DNA of 64,000 bases from Scybalomonas sp905214925 (GTDB lineage Bacteria; Bacillota; Clostridia; Lachnospirales; Lachnospiraceae). The position numbers and the translations under genes were made by a program. The stretch covers positions 28,941-92,940 of the forward strand of contig CAJMOB010000013.1 of the NCBI GenBank assembly GCA_905214925.1, in the 5' to 3' direction. The notes below the pieces were generated by a model. The model saw only the letters and a list, made by a program, of their open reading frames with translations. It was not told the DNA's origin and did not search any database. Positions 8,268 to 14,949 of the stretch are shown piece after piece; the stretch's first letter is position 1; the number at the start of each line of letters is the position of its first letter.

Positions 8268-8690
8268 ATGAAAACAGAATATAAATATAATCCACCTATT
8301 CCATATGGCTTGCACGATATGCGAGTTAAGAAAATTACACTTCAAAAAAAAGCGATTAAGTTTGAATTTGAATCTGGCTATGTAAAACTTGAACAACCAT
8401 ATAACCAAGTGGATGGGAATATTACTATTGAAGGTGTAGATTTTGATTTTACGAGTGTTCTTCTACAGAGTAAATGGGGGGAATATGGAAATTTTCAAGG
8501 AGAAAAATTAGAACTTTCAGAGTTTCTAAGAAAATATGATTACCACAGTTTTGAAATTGTAGATGAGTTATATGGATATAATCAGGTTCTTTATTCAGGA
8601 TATCTATTAATTGAAGGGATAGAGGATTTTATAGAGATGAATCTATCTATTTATTTTACTGGCAATATTATTTATGAAACAGTCGAGTAG
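8268..8690 (+). CDS. 140-residue acidic orphan protein
   Basis: The ATG follows TTGGAGGG by 7 bases. The protein is acidic, rich in Tyr, Phe and Glu, with no membrane segment or signal, and reads as alternating beta strands (KKITLQKKAIKFEFESGYV, NITIEGVDFDF, LLIEGIEDFIEMNLSIYFTG). I recognise no family with confidence. Size, acidity, beta-rich make-up and location among single-gene units with shared leaders are typical of immunity proteins of polymorphic toxins, but no toxin gene is in the window, so that is only a suggestion. Confidence 0.6.
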   Translation: MKTEYKYNPPIPYGLHDMRVKKITLQKKAIKFEFESGYVKLEQPYNQVDGNITIEGVDFDFTSVLLQSKWGEYGNFQGEKLELSEFLRKYDYHSFEIVDELYGYNQVLYSGYLLIEGIEDFIEMNLSIYFTGNIIYETVE

Positions 8691-8697
8691 AGTGGTA

Positions 8698-8838
8698 CAA
8701 GATGTTGTGAGATAGGCAGATAGGAACTGCTTATTAGGCGGAGACACACCAATAAAATATCGATACTTGTTACAATACGAATTAGTAGGTATTTTGAGAG
8801 AACATGTAAGAGTGATTAGTGGTTTAAGAACAATTAGT
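8698..8838 (+). pseudogene. Degraded internal fragment of a peptidase E gene
   Basis: About 140 bases align with 7540-7680 of the intact gene: the same TTAGGCGGAGAYACACCAA core and the downstream ATTTTGAGAGAACAT, but with scattered substitutions, small indels and stops, and loss of the serine motif. It has neither start nor end of the gene, so it is a remnant of a second copy. Confidence 0.7.
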
Positions 8839-8980
8839 TATATATAAGCTTTCTCTTCGATTGAAATATAGAATGGCATCGATGAGAGTAGTTATTTTAA
8901 GAGCGCCAGAAATTATTTATGTCCTCGAGTTCTCTAATAGAGTTTACATAGATATTAAACAGGAAAGGAGATGGTCGTAA

Positions 8981-9037
8981 ATGAAGAATAAAAAATTCTG
9001 TTGTTTAGTAAATAAATGGAGGGGAATAACATCATAA
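8981..9037 (+). CDS. Possible 18-residue leader peptide
   Basis: ATG with AAAGGAG 10 bases upstream opens a short frame, MKNKKFCCLVNKWRGITS, ending 25 bases before the kinase-like gene. The ribosome site is good but so short a frame may be chance or a decayed gene start. Confidence 0.25.
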   Translation: MKNKKFCCLVNKWRGITS

Positions 9038-9062
9038 CCTTCCCGAAAATTAAGGAGGAACA

Positions 9063-9938
9063 ATGATAATTAACAAACTTGATTCTATTGAATTTAGACT
9101 GAAAGAATTGCATGATTTTACTTGGTTAAAGAAATACGGAACAGCTTTTTGGGTCGTTGATGAAACAGGCTCAGGATGTATTTGTATTGGCATGAAGAAT
9201 GGGGACAAAAAATATTTCTGTAAAATTGCAGGTGTAAATACAATCGAAGCGGAAGTTTCCCCACAGGAATCTATTGATATACTAAAAGAAGCTGTTCACC
9301 TATATTATGATTTAAGACACCCAAATTTAGTTAAAATTATTGAGGAATACGAATACAAGAAGTTCTATATTGTAGTTTTTGAGTGGATGGATGGTGAATG
9401 TCTCTTTGATCACTGGAATTTTGAAAAATATCAAAGGGATACTACTATGAAAAGTCCGAAAGAAAAATTCAAAGAATTACCTGTTAGTAAAAAGTTGAGA
9501 GCAATAGAGGTTTTATTTTCTTTTTTACAAAATGTGAATGAAGAAGGATATGTGGCTGTCGATTTTTATGATGGAAGCATTATGTATGATTTTTCAACAG
9601 ATAAAACAATTATTTGTGATATTGATTTTTTCAAAAAAGCTCCTGTCATTAACGATAAAGGTACTGAATGGTTTGGAACAAAGAGATTAAAAGCTCCCGA
9701 AGAATATACAAAAGGCAGTGCTATTGATGAGCAGACGAATATTTTTACCCTTGGAGCATTGATTTTTGAGTTTTTTGGTAGCTTTTCTTATGAAGAAATC
9801 AATCAAAGATATTGCAACAACCAATTTATCCCATGCTCACTTTCTAATTGGCAACTAAATGAGGAAAGTTATCGAGTTGCAACGAAAGCTGTTAGCCTCA
9901 ATAAGAATGAGCGTTATTTGACATTTACTGAGTTTTAA
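9063..9938 (+). CDS. Protein kinase-fold protein, atypical active site, probably slightly truncated
   Basis: A 291-residue cytoplasmic protein with Hanks-kinase layout: KYFCKIAG supplies a candidate ATP-binding Lys (about residue 55), HPNLVKIIEEYE matches the strand after helix C, GYVAVDFYDGSIMYD stands where the HRDLKxxN catalytic loop should be (Asp kept, His and Asn absent), CDIDFF replaces DFG, and KAPEEYTKG matches the APE segment with an Asp/Thr-rich lobe after it. Such kinases are atypical and may be weakly active. The start follows AAGGAGG. The frame ends EF-TAA, but translation past the stop reads KDWREANR, a plausible kinase tail, so a late nonsense mutation has probably removed about 12 residues. 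A hairpin follows at 10083-10117. Confidence 0.7.
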   Translation: MIINKLDSIEFRLKELHDFTWLKKYGTAFWVVDETGSGCICIGMKNGDKKYFCKIAGVNTIEAEVSPQESIDILKEAVHLYYDLRHPNLVKIIEEYEYKKFYIVVFEWMDGECLFDHWNFEKYQRDTTMKSPKEKFKELPVSKKLRAIEVLFSFLQNVNEEGYVAVDFYDGSIMYDFSTDKTIICDIDFFKKAPVINDKGTEWFGTKRLKAPEEYTKGSAIDEQTNIFTLGALIFEFFGSFSYEEINQRYCNNQFIPCSLSNWQLNEESYRVATKAVSLNKNERYLTFTEF

Positions 9939-10082
9939 AAAGACTGGAGAGAAGCGAATCGTTCCATAATTTATTAATTTAACCATTATAAATCTGCTAT
10001 CAAATTATTTTTGGGAAAGAGGTATAGCAATTCCAGTTCTATTGAAAGTAGATGCTTTGCTGGAAGAGAAGGTATGTGTATG

Positions 10083-10117
10083 ATACCATAAAGCCTTTTT
10101 CTACTTACTTATGGTAT
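10083..10117 (+). terminator. Probable terminator after the kinase-like gene
   Basis: ATACCATAA (10083-10091) pairs with TTATGGTAT (10109-10117), followed by GCTTCTTT. Confidence 0.5.
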
Positions 10118-10179
10118 GCTTCTTTATAATTAGAATAAATACAAAAAAAGATGACAGAAGATAATTATATGGATAGATT

Positions 10180-10234
10180 CTAAAATGCTTTGATACAATG
10201 GAATCGGTATATAAATTAAAATTTATGGAGGAGT
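10180..10234 (+). repeat. Shared leader module, copy 3 (partial)
   Basis: TTTGATACAATGGAATC, then TATATAAATTAAAATTTATG and GAGGAG match the right half of the leader at 6300-6352 and, for the ribosome-site end, 12903-12924. It is the likely promoter/leader of the gene at 10239. Confidence 0.5.
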
Positions 10235-10238
10235 TCAT

Positions 10239-10910
10239 ATGGGGAATATTAGAGTAGAGAGAAAAAATCCGACTGCTTATGATAATGGTTTTTCATATAC
10301 AGTTTATAAAGAAACAGTCAATAAATACTTAAAAACGGATCCTAGAGAGCTTAACTTTCAAAATAGAGTAATCCTTTGTATGTTGGAAAAATTGCTTATA
10401 AATACTGATATTGAAATTGTTGATACATCTACATTATATGATCGTGGGAAAAGGAATTCTAAAACACTCAATACTACTCAATTCAAAAAAACAGGATATG
10501 CACCACCCGATTTATTGTTAGCTAGGAACTGGAACATTGATAATGTGAATAATAAGGTTGATTATCTTGCTGCAATTGAAATCAAATCACCTAATTCAAA
10601 AGAAGCAATATGTGGGAAACAATTTGAAAAGTATACTGAACATGTAAAGAAAGAAACAAGAGCCCATTTATCGGCTAATCAAAAAGTAATTTTAACAGAT
10701 TGTTATAGGTGGCAATTTTTTGAGAAGAAAGAAGGGTTTGTGGATACTACACCAATAGATTTGGTTGACAAAAATAAACAGTGGAAAGAAGATATTATTA
10801 TATCCAATAATATTGATAATAGTTTACTTGAAGCAGAACCTAAAGAATGGAAGCAACTGCAAAATAGAATATTATCATTTCTTGGTATACAAGGGAATTG
10901 TAATGTTTAA
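10239..10910 (+). CDS. PD-(D/E)XK nuclease-like protein (restriction endonuclease fold)
   Basis: A 223-residue soluble protein. APPDLLLA (Asp91), then AAIEIKSP (Glu114 and Lys116), is the PD...ExK active-site pattern, and the following QFEKYTEHV with VILTDCYRWQFF matches the strand and helix order of nucleases like the N-terminal domain of type I restriction HsdR. It has no helicase or specificity partner here, so it is a lone nuclease domain, perhaps a defence remnant or a nuclease effector. The ATG follows GGAGGAG. Family assignment is from motifs only; a search with a profile of restriction-like folds would settle it. Confidence 0.6.
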   Translation: MGNIRVERKNPTAYDNGFSYTVYKETVNKYLKTDPRELNFQNRVILCMLEKLLINTDIEIVDTSTLYDRGKRNSKTLNTTQFKKTGYAPPDLLLARNWNIDNVNNKVDYLAAIEIKSPNSKEAICGKQFEKYTEHVKKETRAHLSANQKVILTDCYRWQFFEKKEGFVDTTPIDLVDKNKQWKEDIIISNNIDNSLLEAEPKEWKQLQNRILSFLGIQGNCNV

Positions 10911-10997
10911 ACAGCAGCCTATTTAATAATAGTTACAAGATTTTTCCTATGGATATTATTAGATAAATATAGATGAAAGTTTTCTTTTTGCGGAATG

Positions 10998-11046
10998 AAA
11001 TGGTTTCAATAATGAAAAAGTTTATAAAAAGAAGAACAAAATTGAT
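10998..11046 (+). pseudogene. Second peptidase E remnant (5' fragment)
   Basis: About 48 bases match the start of the intact peptidase E gene (near 7331-7391): AATGGTTTCAATAATGAAA, then AAAGTTTATAAAAAGAAG, with an 18-base stretch of the parent missing between them. Nothing else of the gene remains. Confidence 0.65.
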
Positions 11047-11078
11047 TTATACTGTATTTGATTTTGGCTAAATGAATT

Positions 11079-11116
11079 GCAGAAACTAGAAACACGAAAA
11101 AGTGATCAGTTTCTGC
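11079..11116. other. Strong hairpin near the tRNA-like element
   Basis: GCAGAAACT (11079-11087) pairs with AGTTTCTGC (11108-11116), with CAC/GTG pairing nested in the loop. No T-run follows on either strand. Rest of 10911-11192: only the remnant above and no gene. Confidence 0.5.
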
Positions 11117-11192
11117 ATTAATTTCCTCATTCCCACCCTCGCAGATATAGCTAATGTCTGGTAATAACAATTATTTATAACAATACGCATGT

Positions 11193-11271
11193 ACGCAGTT
11201 GGAGCATAACAATTCTCGAGGAATCGAACCTCACACCCGCTCTTAGGTGTAATCCAGATATGAACTTGCGT
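11193..11271 (-). ncRNA. Predicted tRNA-like RNA fold downstream of the DIP1984 gene
   Basis: On the minus strand this reads as a closed fold. An outer helix joins ACGCAAGTT plus TGGA (5' side, 11271-11253) to TCCAACTGCGT (11203-11193), with bulges. Inside lie an anticodon-arm-like hairpin ACACC / GGTGT (8-base loop) and, directly after it, a T-arm-like hairpin GAGG-TTCGATT-CCTC whose loop is the canonical TTCGATT of tRNA. A D-arm and a proper 7-pair acceptor are missing, so it is not a normal tRNA. The layout recalls tRNA mimics such as the YrlA class. It lies 45 bases beyond the stop of the DIP1984 gene on the same strand. Expression is unproven. Confidence 0.42.
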
Positions 11272-11315
11272 TATAGTTGTGTGACATTCACTCTATTTCT
11301 GCTACCAGCTAATCA

Positions 11316-11771
11316 TTATTCTATTAAATTCGTCTTCCAGTTGCATTCTTGTAATTTGTTATCCAGTAGACGTAATTCTTTTGACAGTTTATCAATCTCT
11401 GTTTGCCAGTCAACAATAGAAATAGTAGATTTTATTTTGATTTCCGTATTTCTTGCTCGATGAGCTGCCTGACTTCCTGTATAAACGATGTCCTTGTAGG
11501 TATGAATTTTTAATGATAGGGCATCTTTTTTGGCTATAAGTTCTGTTAAAGTTTGACCATCAACTTTCGTTTCACAATTTGTTTGATTAATATGGGAGAT
11601 GAGATATGCTAAACGCTCGAGTGAAGAATCTAATTCTAGTTTTAATTTTTCAGGGTTCTCTGCGGGTTTTTCGCCTTCTTGTACCAATACGTTATTATTA
11701 AGTCGATACTTCAATTGTTCGATATTTCGATTAATATCGGCTCTTTCTTGTAGTGCCTCTGCAAGTTTCAT
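11316..11771 (-). CDS. DIP1984 family protein
   Basis: A 151-residue, almost wholly helical protein whose conserved texts match the DIP1984 (septicolysin-like) family: MKLAEALQERAD at the start, NNVLVQEGEKPAE, INQTN, VDGQTLTELIAKKDAL and the terminal ELRLLDNKLQECNW. Long heptad-like helices suggest a coiled-coil dimer. Function is not established. The ATG at 11771 is preferred over a GTG at 11795 because GGAGG lies 8 bases upstream and homologues start with MKLAEAL. A tRNA-like fold follows on the same strand, which makes an RNA-related role worth testing. No rtcB or release-factor-H gene is in the window. Confidence 0.85.
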   Translation of the reverse strand: MKLAEALQERADINRNIEQLKYRLNNNVLVQEGEKPAENPEKLKLELDSSLERLAYLISHINQTNCETKVDGQTLTELIAKKDALSLKIHTYKDIVYTGSQAAHRARNTEIKIKSTISIVDWQTEIDKLSKELRLLDNKLQECNWKTNLIE

Positions 11772-11901
11772 GGCATAATCCTCCAATCTATTCACTTATT
11801 TCCATATTCTGATTTATTTTTAGTGTTTCCATAGACAATTTTAATGTATCAATTTTTGTGATGTTTATAGGTATATTTGAAATTCTTTTAAAAATCTGCA
11901 A

Positions 11902-12444
11902 TTATTTTTTCAATTTACCATAGCAAAAATATAGATATTCTTTTATAGATATTTCGCTGTCATGTAAAATTCCTATAATAGCAAATAATATTTCAGCGAT
12001 AGTAAGATAGCAGTCCTTTAAGTCGCAAATAAAAAAATTATGTATCTGTAAAAAATCCAAACTTCCTCCCCAAAATGCTTTATCTATCAAACTACATATT
12101 GCCCCAGCAAGCCCGCAATTCATGATTATTTTTACGGAATGGCTCGTTTGTTCCTTTTTGCTCTTATAAAAAGAATATCCAGATATCATAATGAAAATGA
12201 GAAAAATATTCAATGATATAAGTACCCATAAATTAGATAGGATATTAGAAAAATTTTCTAAATAAGAAAGATTTGTATTTTGAACAGGATTAAATCTTAA
12301 AAGTTTCTCAATGATATCAAATTCAAAATCCATGAAAAATGCCCTTATAACAATCTTGATAATTTGGTCAAAAAATATGAAAGCTATAATTGGAAAAACA
12401 AAGGATTTTATTTGTCTAATAGTAACACCTCCTCGTAAAATCAA
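11902..12444 (-). CDS. Divergent signal peptidase II (LspA-like)
   Basis: Up to 180 residues with four membrane helices and the LspA motif order: FFDQIIK at residues 24-30, QNTN in place of the usual NxG, GLAGAICSLIDKAF, then GGSLDFL with catalytic Asp130 and FICDLKD with catalytic Asp141. LspA cleaves lipoprotein signal peptides in the membrane. This copy is divergent and probably a second, accessory one. Start: the frame can open with TTG at 12444, but AGGAGG (12428-12433) lies inside that extension, exactly 7 bases before an ATT codon at 12420 where homologues would begin (RQIKSFVFP). The true start may be this ATT or a mutated ATG. Confidence 0.72.
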   Translation of the reverse strand: MILRGGVTIRQIKSFVFPIIAFIFFDQIIKIVIRAFFMDFEFDIIEKLLRFNPVQNTNLSYLENFSNILSNLWVLISLNIFLIFIMISGYSFYKSKKEQTSHSVKIIMNCGLAGAICSLIDKAFWGGSLDFLQIHNFFICDLKDCYLTIAEILFAIIGILHDSEISIKEYLYFCYGKLKK

Positions 12445-12555
12445 TTCATTTTTTTCTATTATAACATTAATTATGATATATTCATATATAATTTTAGTAA
12501 TTAAGATGGAAATAGTATATTTGTAAATAATATAATAAGTATAAGCGCATAAAAT

Positions 12556-12660
12556 AAAGATAACAAGAGTATTGTATTGATAAATAAATAGTAATTTGGT
12601 AGAATTTAGTTAATCTATAAATTAAACGTTATAATAATAAAGAGAAATATAGAACACATA
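12556..12660 (+). repeat. Shared promoter/leader module, copy 2
   Basis: AAGAGTATTGTATTGATAAA, ATAGTAATTTGGTAGAATTT and TTAATCTATAAATTAA follow the same order as in 6270-6340. It leads to the interrupted small gene at 12697. Confidence 0.5.
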
Positions 12661-12696
12661 TAATTAGTAATTAGATAGAAGTGGGGGTGAATAGTT

Positions 12697-12942
12697 ATGA
12701 TGTATCCATATATGACTTTAGCAGACGAGACAGAAATTTTACATTCACAAATAATAGAAGAGGATGGAAAATAGAAAGTGATTGTACATTTTGAACGTCC
12801 AACAGAACAAGGTTTTGATCCTGCACCATGTGAGTTACCAGAATATAAATGGATTTTTGAGGAAAAAAAATCAATGTTTATGCAGAGTAACAAAAATATA
12901 ATTAAATTAAAATTTAGGAGGAGTACTTATGAAGCGTTTTAA
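12697..12942 (+). pseudogene. Small orphan gene interrupted by an in-frame TAG
   Basis: MMYPYMTLADETEI and, after 25 codons, TAG at 12772-12774; the same frame continues KVIVHFERPTEQGFDPAPCE then LPEYKWI before drifting into unrelated sequence that overlaps the next gene. The two halves together match the pattern of a small Lachnospiraceae family often found on mobile DNA (from memory, not searched). A single CAG-to-TAG change would explain the stop. The normal C-terminal part after KWI also seems lost. Confidence 0.6.
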
Positions 12943-13090
12943 GAAAGTTTATCAGCAAGGCACTATTGATATATTTGAAATTTGGGTTGATACAGAAACA
13001 GGTGTGAATTATGTGTTTCATAGAAGCGGATATGCAGCAGGTTTTACGCCATTACTTGACAAAGAGGGAAAACCAATAGTAACACCATAA
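12929..13090 (+). CDS. DUF6440-type small protein
   Basis: A 53-residue protein: MKRFKKVYQQGTIDIFEIWV, then DTETGVNYVFHRSGYAAGFT, ending LLDKEGKPIVTP. The IWVDTETGVxYxFxxSGYAxG core and the DKxGKPxVTP tail are those of the DUF6440 family of small Firmicutes proteins, which have no known function. The ATG follows AGGAGG by 8 bases, within a leader that resembles others of this zone. Predicted as a small beta sheet. It is followed by a dispersed hairpin terminator at 13118-13164. Confidence 0.75.
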   Translation: MKRFKKVYQQGTIDIFEIWVDTETGVNYVFHRSGYAAGFTPLLDKEGKPIVTP

Positions 13091-13117
13091 CTTTTCGTTT
13101 ACTTCTAACAGTAAAAC

Positions 13118-13164
13118 AACTCCCTCTTCTATATCATTTTATACTTCGGAAGAGAGAGGTTTTC
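13118..13164 (+). terminator. Terminator hairpin, second copy of the dispersed unit
   Basis: AACTCCCTCTTC pairs with GAAGAGAGAGGTT, followed by TTTCTG. Matches 6755-6802 in stem, loop (TTTTATACTTC) and 5' flank (TTCTAACA). Confidence 0.65.
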
Positions 13165-13188
13165 TGTTATTCTACTAACCATTCGCAT

Positions 13189-13614
13189 TCACTTATGGTA
13201 TGGTTCTTTCCTCATAATCCGATAAGCCCGATAAATTTGTTCCGATAAAACAGCTGCCGTTAAAGAAGGGGATAGATTCAACGAAGAAATCGATATGGTC
13301 TCAATTTGGTTATCTTCCATGACAGACCCTAAAAAATCTTCTGAAAACCCAATGAGGAATAAAAGATCGCTTTTTCCTGTCAATCCTAATGTTTCTATTT
13401 TTTTTGCAAGCTGTTCCGAAGAGAGCGTTTCTTTTGATGGCAGAATAGAAAAAGCAGTCGTAGAGGGTGTGAGATGCTTTAAGGCATCTTTTTCTTTTTT
13501 ACAACAGAAAAAATGAAATTTGCAATAGCGGGAGAGGCGTTTTCCGTATTCTTTTACTGCACCATTACTAGCAGGTGTTATTTTTGAGCTGTTTACAATG
13601 ATTTTAATGTTCAT
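13189..13614 (-). CDS. rlmH: RlmH-like 23S rRNA (pseudouridine1915-N3)-methyltransferase
   Basis: A 141-residue SPOUT-fold protein. EYGKRLSRYCKF near residue 22 and the C-terminal LSEQIYRAYRIMRKEPYHK are diagnostic for RlmH, which methylates the pseudouridine at 23S position 1915 using S-adenosylmethionine. The central LLFLIGFSEDF corresponds to the FxIGGxxG cofactor knot but departs from consensus, and the protein is about 18 residues shorter than typical RlmH, so it is a divergent member; activity is likely since the C-terminal knot is kept. ATG start with AGGAG upstream. Confidence 0.82.
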   Translation of the reverse strand: MNIKIIVNSSKITPASNGAVKEYGKRLSRYCKFHFFCCKKEKDALKHLTPSTTAFSILPSKETLSSEQLAKKIETLGLTGKSDLLFLIGFSEDFLGSVMEDNQIETISISSLNLSPSLTAAVLSEQIYRAYRIMRKEPYHK

Positions 13615-13730
13615 AAAAATCTCCTAATTATAATTTTTCCAATATGGATAGCAGTGTATTCTCTACAAAATATCGACAAAAAATAAATCAGATAAGTCAG
13701 CTATTTGTGAAGAGATTATAACTACTTCAC

Positions 13731-13769
13731 AAATAGAAAAAGCCGTTTGCACTAAGCTTAGCAAACGGC
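13731..13769 (-). terminator. Terminator of the tRNA-Arg gene
   Basis: GCCGTTTGC / GCAAACGGC (13742-13750 with 13761-13769), followed on the minus strand by TTTTTC. Confidence 0.85.
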
Positions 13770-13775
13770 GATAAA

Positions 13776-13847
13776 TGCACCAGAAGGGAATCGAACCCCC
13801 GCACCTGGCTCCGGAGGCCAGTGCTCTATCCACTGAGCTACTGATGC
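13776..13847 (-). tRNA. tRNA-Arg(CCG)
   Basis: Folds fully: acceptor GCATCAG / CTGGTGC, D-arm GCTC...GAGC, anticodon arm CTGGC-CTCCGGA-GCCAG with anticodon CCG (reads the Arg codon CGG), and a T-arm with loop TTCGATT. Discriminator A; CCA is not encoded. A strong terminator follows. Confidence 0.95.
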
Positions 13848-13968
13848 GCACGAAATATAGTATACACTATTTTAAGAATAATTTCAAACATTTATTGAAA
13901 AAAAATATACACTTTGTTAAAATGAATAAATAGAAACAGATGAGAAGGAAGATGGAGGGTGTAAAAAG

Positions 13969-14670
13969 ATGAGGAAGAGGGAATATTTGCCTTTAATCAT
14001 TTGTTGGGGCTTTTATTTTTTACTATGCATTGCATTCATCAACTATGTAGGCGACAATTACAATAGGAAAAAGAGTGTTTTAGCAGAGCGGAAACAGCAG
14101 ATAGGGGTGGAATTGGAAACAGACACGTTATCTCCAGAAGAATTGGAAGAGAATTTTTCAGAAGCAGCAACAGAAGAGGAAGATACTTCATTGGCAGAAG
14201 TAGATAATGAAGAAATTAATCAGCTGATTCAAACAGTATTACAAGCGATGGCAGATGGAGATGCAAAGACATTGCGGTTACTAGATGCTTATCCAAAGAC
14301 TTATGATGATGAAGAGAGTCTAAAGCGTGGAGCGGAAATGGTAGAAGAATATAAAAATGTAAAAAATTATTTTAAAAAAGGATTATTTACGGATACCTAT
14401 TTTATATTTACAACGGCGGATATGAAGATCAAAGGCTGTGAAACTTTAGCTCCTAGTATGCTGGAGTTTTATGTAGTGAAAAAGGAAGATGGTCAATATA
14501 TCATTGATACAACGCCAACGGATGATATGGAGGTAGCAGTTTCTAATTATATGGTAAAAACACAAAATGAAAGCGATGTGTTACAGTTAGTAGAAACAGT
14601 CAATCGCTCCTTTGCTATTGCTTGCCAAAATGATAAAAATTTAAAAAAGATTGTAACGGGTCAATCGTAA
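13969..14670 (+). CDS. Membrane-anchored extracytoplasmic protein, unknown
   Basis: A 233-residue protein with one N-terminal membrane helix (about residues 8-27, preceded by MRKREY), a short basic stretch, an acidic Glu/Asp/Thr-rich linker (about 48-88) and a C-terminal globular domain of about 140 residues. The C-terminal half (QTVLQAMADGDAKTLRLL... EFYVVKKEDGQYIIDTTPT) looks like an NTF2-like fold by helix-then-sheet order. Such anchored proteins are common in Lachnospiraceae with no known role. The ATG follows GGAGG. The gene stands alone, ends at a hairpin terminator, and is followed by gdhA. Confidence 0.75.
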   Translation: MRKREYLPLIICWGFYFLLCIAFINYVGDNYNRKKSVLAERKQQIGVELETDTLSPEELEENFSEAATEEEDTSLAEVDNEEINQLIQTVLQAMADGDAKTLRLLDAYPKTYDDEESLKRGAEMVEEYKNVKNYFKKGLFTDTYFIFTTADMKIKGCETLAPSMLEFYVVKKEDGQYIIDTTPTDDMEVAVSNYMVKTQNESDVLQLVETVNRSFAIACQNDKNLKKIVTGQS

Positions 14671-14692
14671 TTTTTGATACATAAATGGAATG

Positions 14693-14738
14693 AAATCCAT
14701 GGTGTTTTGAATAAATTGCAAAATGCCATGGATTTTTT
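14693..14738 (+). terminator. Intrinsic terminator
   Basis: AAATCCATGG (14693-14702) pairs with CCATGGATTT (14725-14734), then TTTT. Confidence 0.8.
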
Positions 14739-14838
14739 AGTGAATTTTTTGTCCAATTTTATTAAAAATAGAAGAAATAAGATGATTTTAATAAGAAATA
14801 TAAAATGAAAGAATGAAAACGATATCTTTCATTTCTAC

Positions 14839-14867
14839 TTGAAAAAATAGGAAGTGATTGGTATAAT
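14839..14867 (+). promoter_or_regulatory. gdhA promoter
   Basis: TTGAAA (14839-14844), 17 bases, TATAAT (14862-14867) with an extended TG-N motif just upstream of the -10. Leader of about 75 bases to the gdhA start. Confidence 0.75.
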
Positions 14868-14949
14868 GTGAACAAAAGCAAAGCAAGCATTCAAGACTGA
14901 TAAAGTTGAGTTTGTAAAAGGGCAGAGCGAGTAAAAGGAGGACTTAACG

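Noticed and set aside
8698..8838. A second functional peptidase E gene
   Set aside because: The matching sequence lacks both ends and the serine motif and has stops; it is a remnant.
11193..11271. A functional tRNA gene on the minus strand
   Set aside because: The T-loop is canonical, but there is no 7-pair acceptor (best candidate has two mismatches), no D-arm, and the anticodon-like loop has 6 or 8 bases. It is kept only as a tRNA-like fold.
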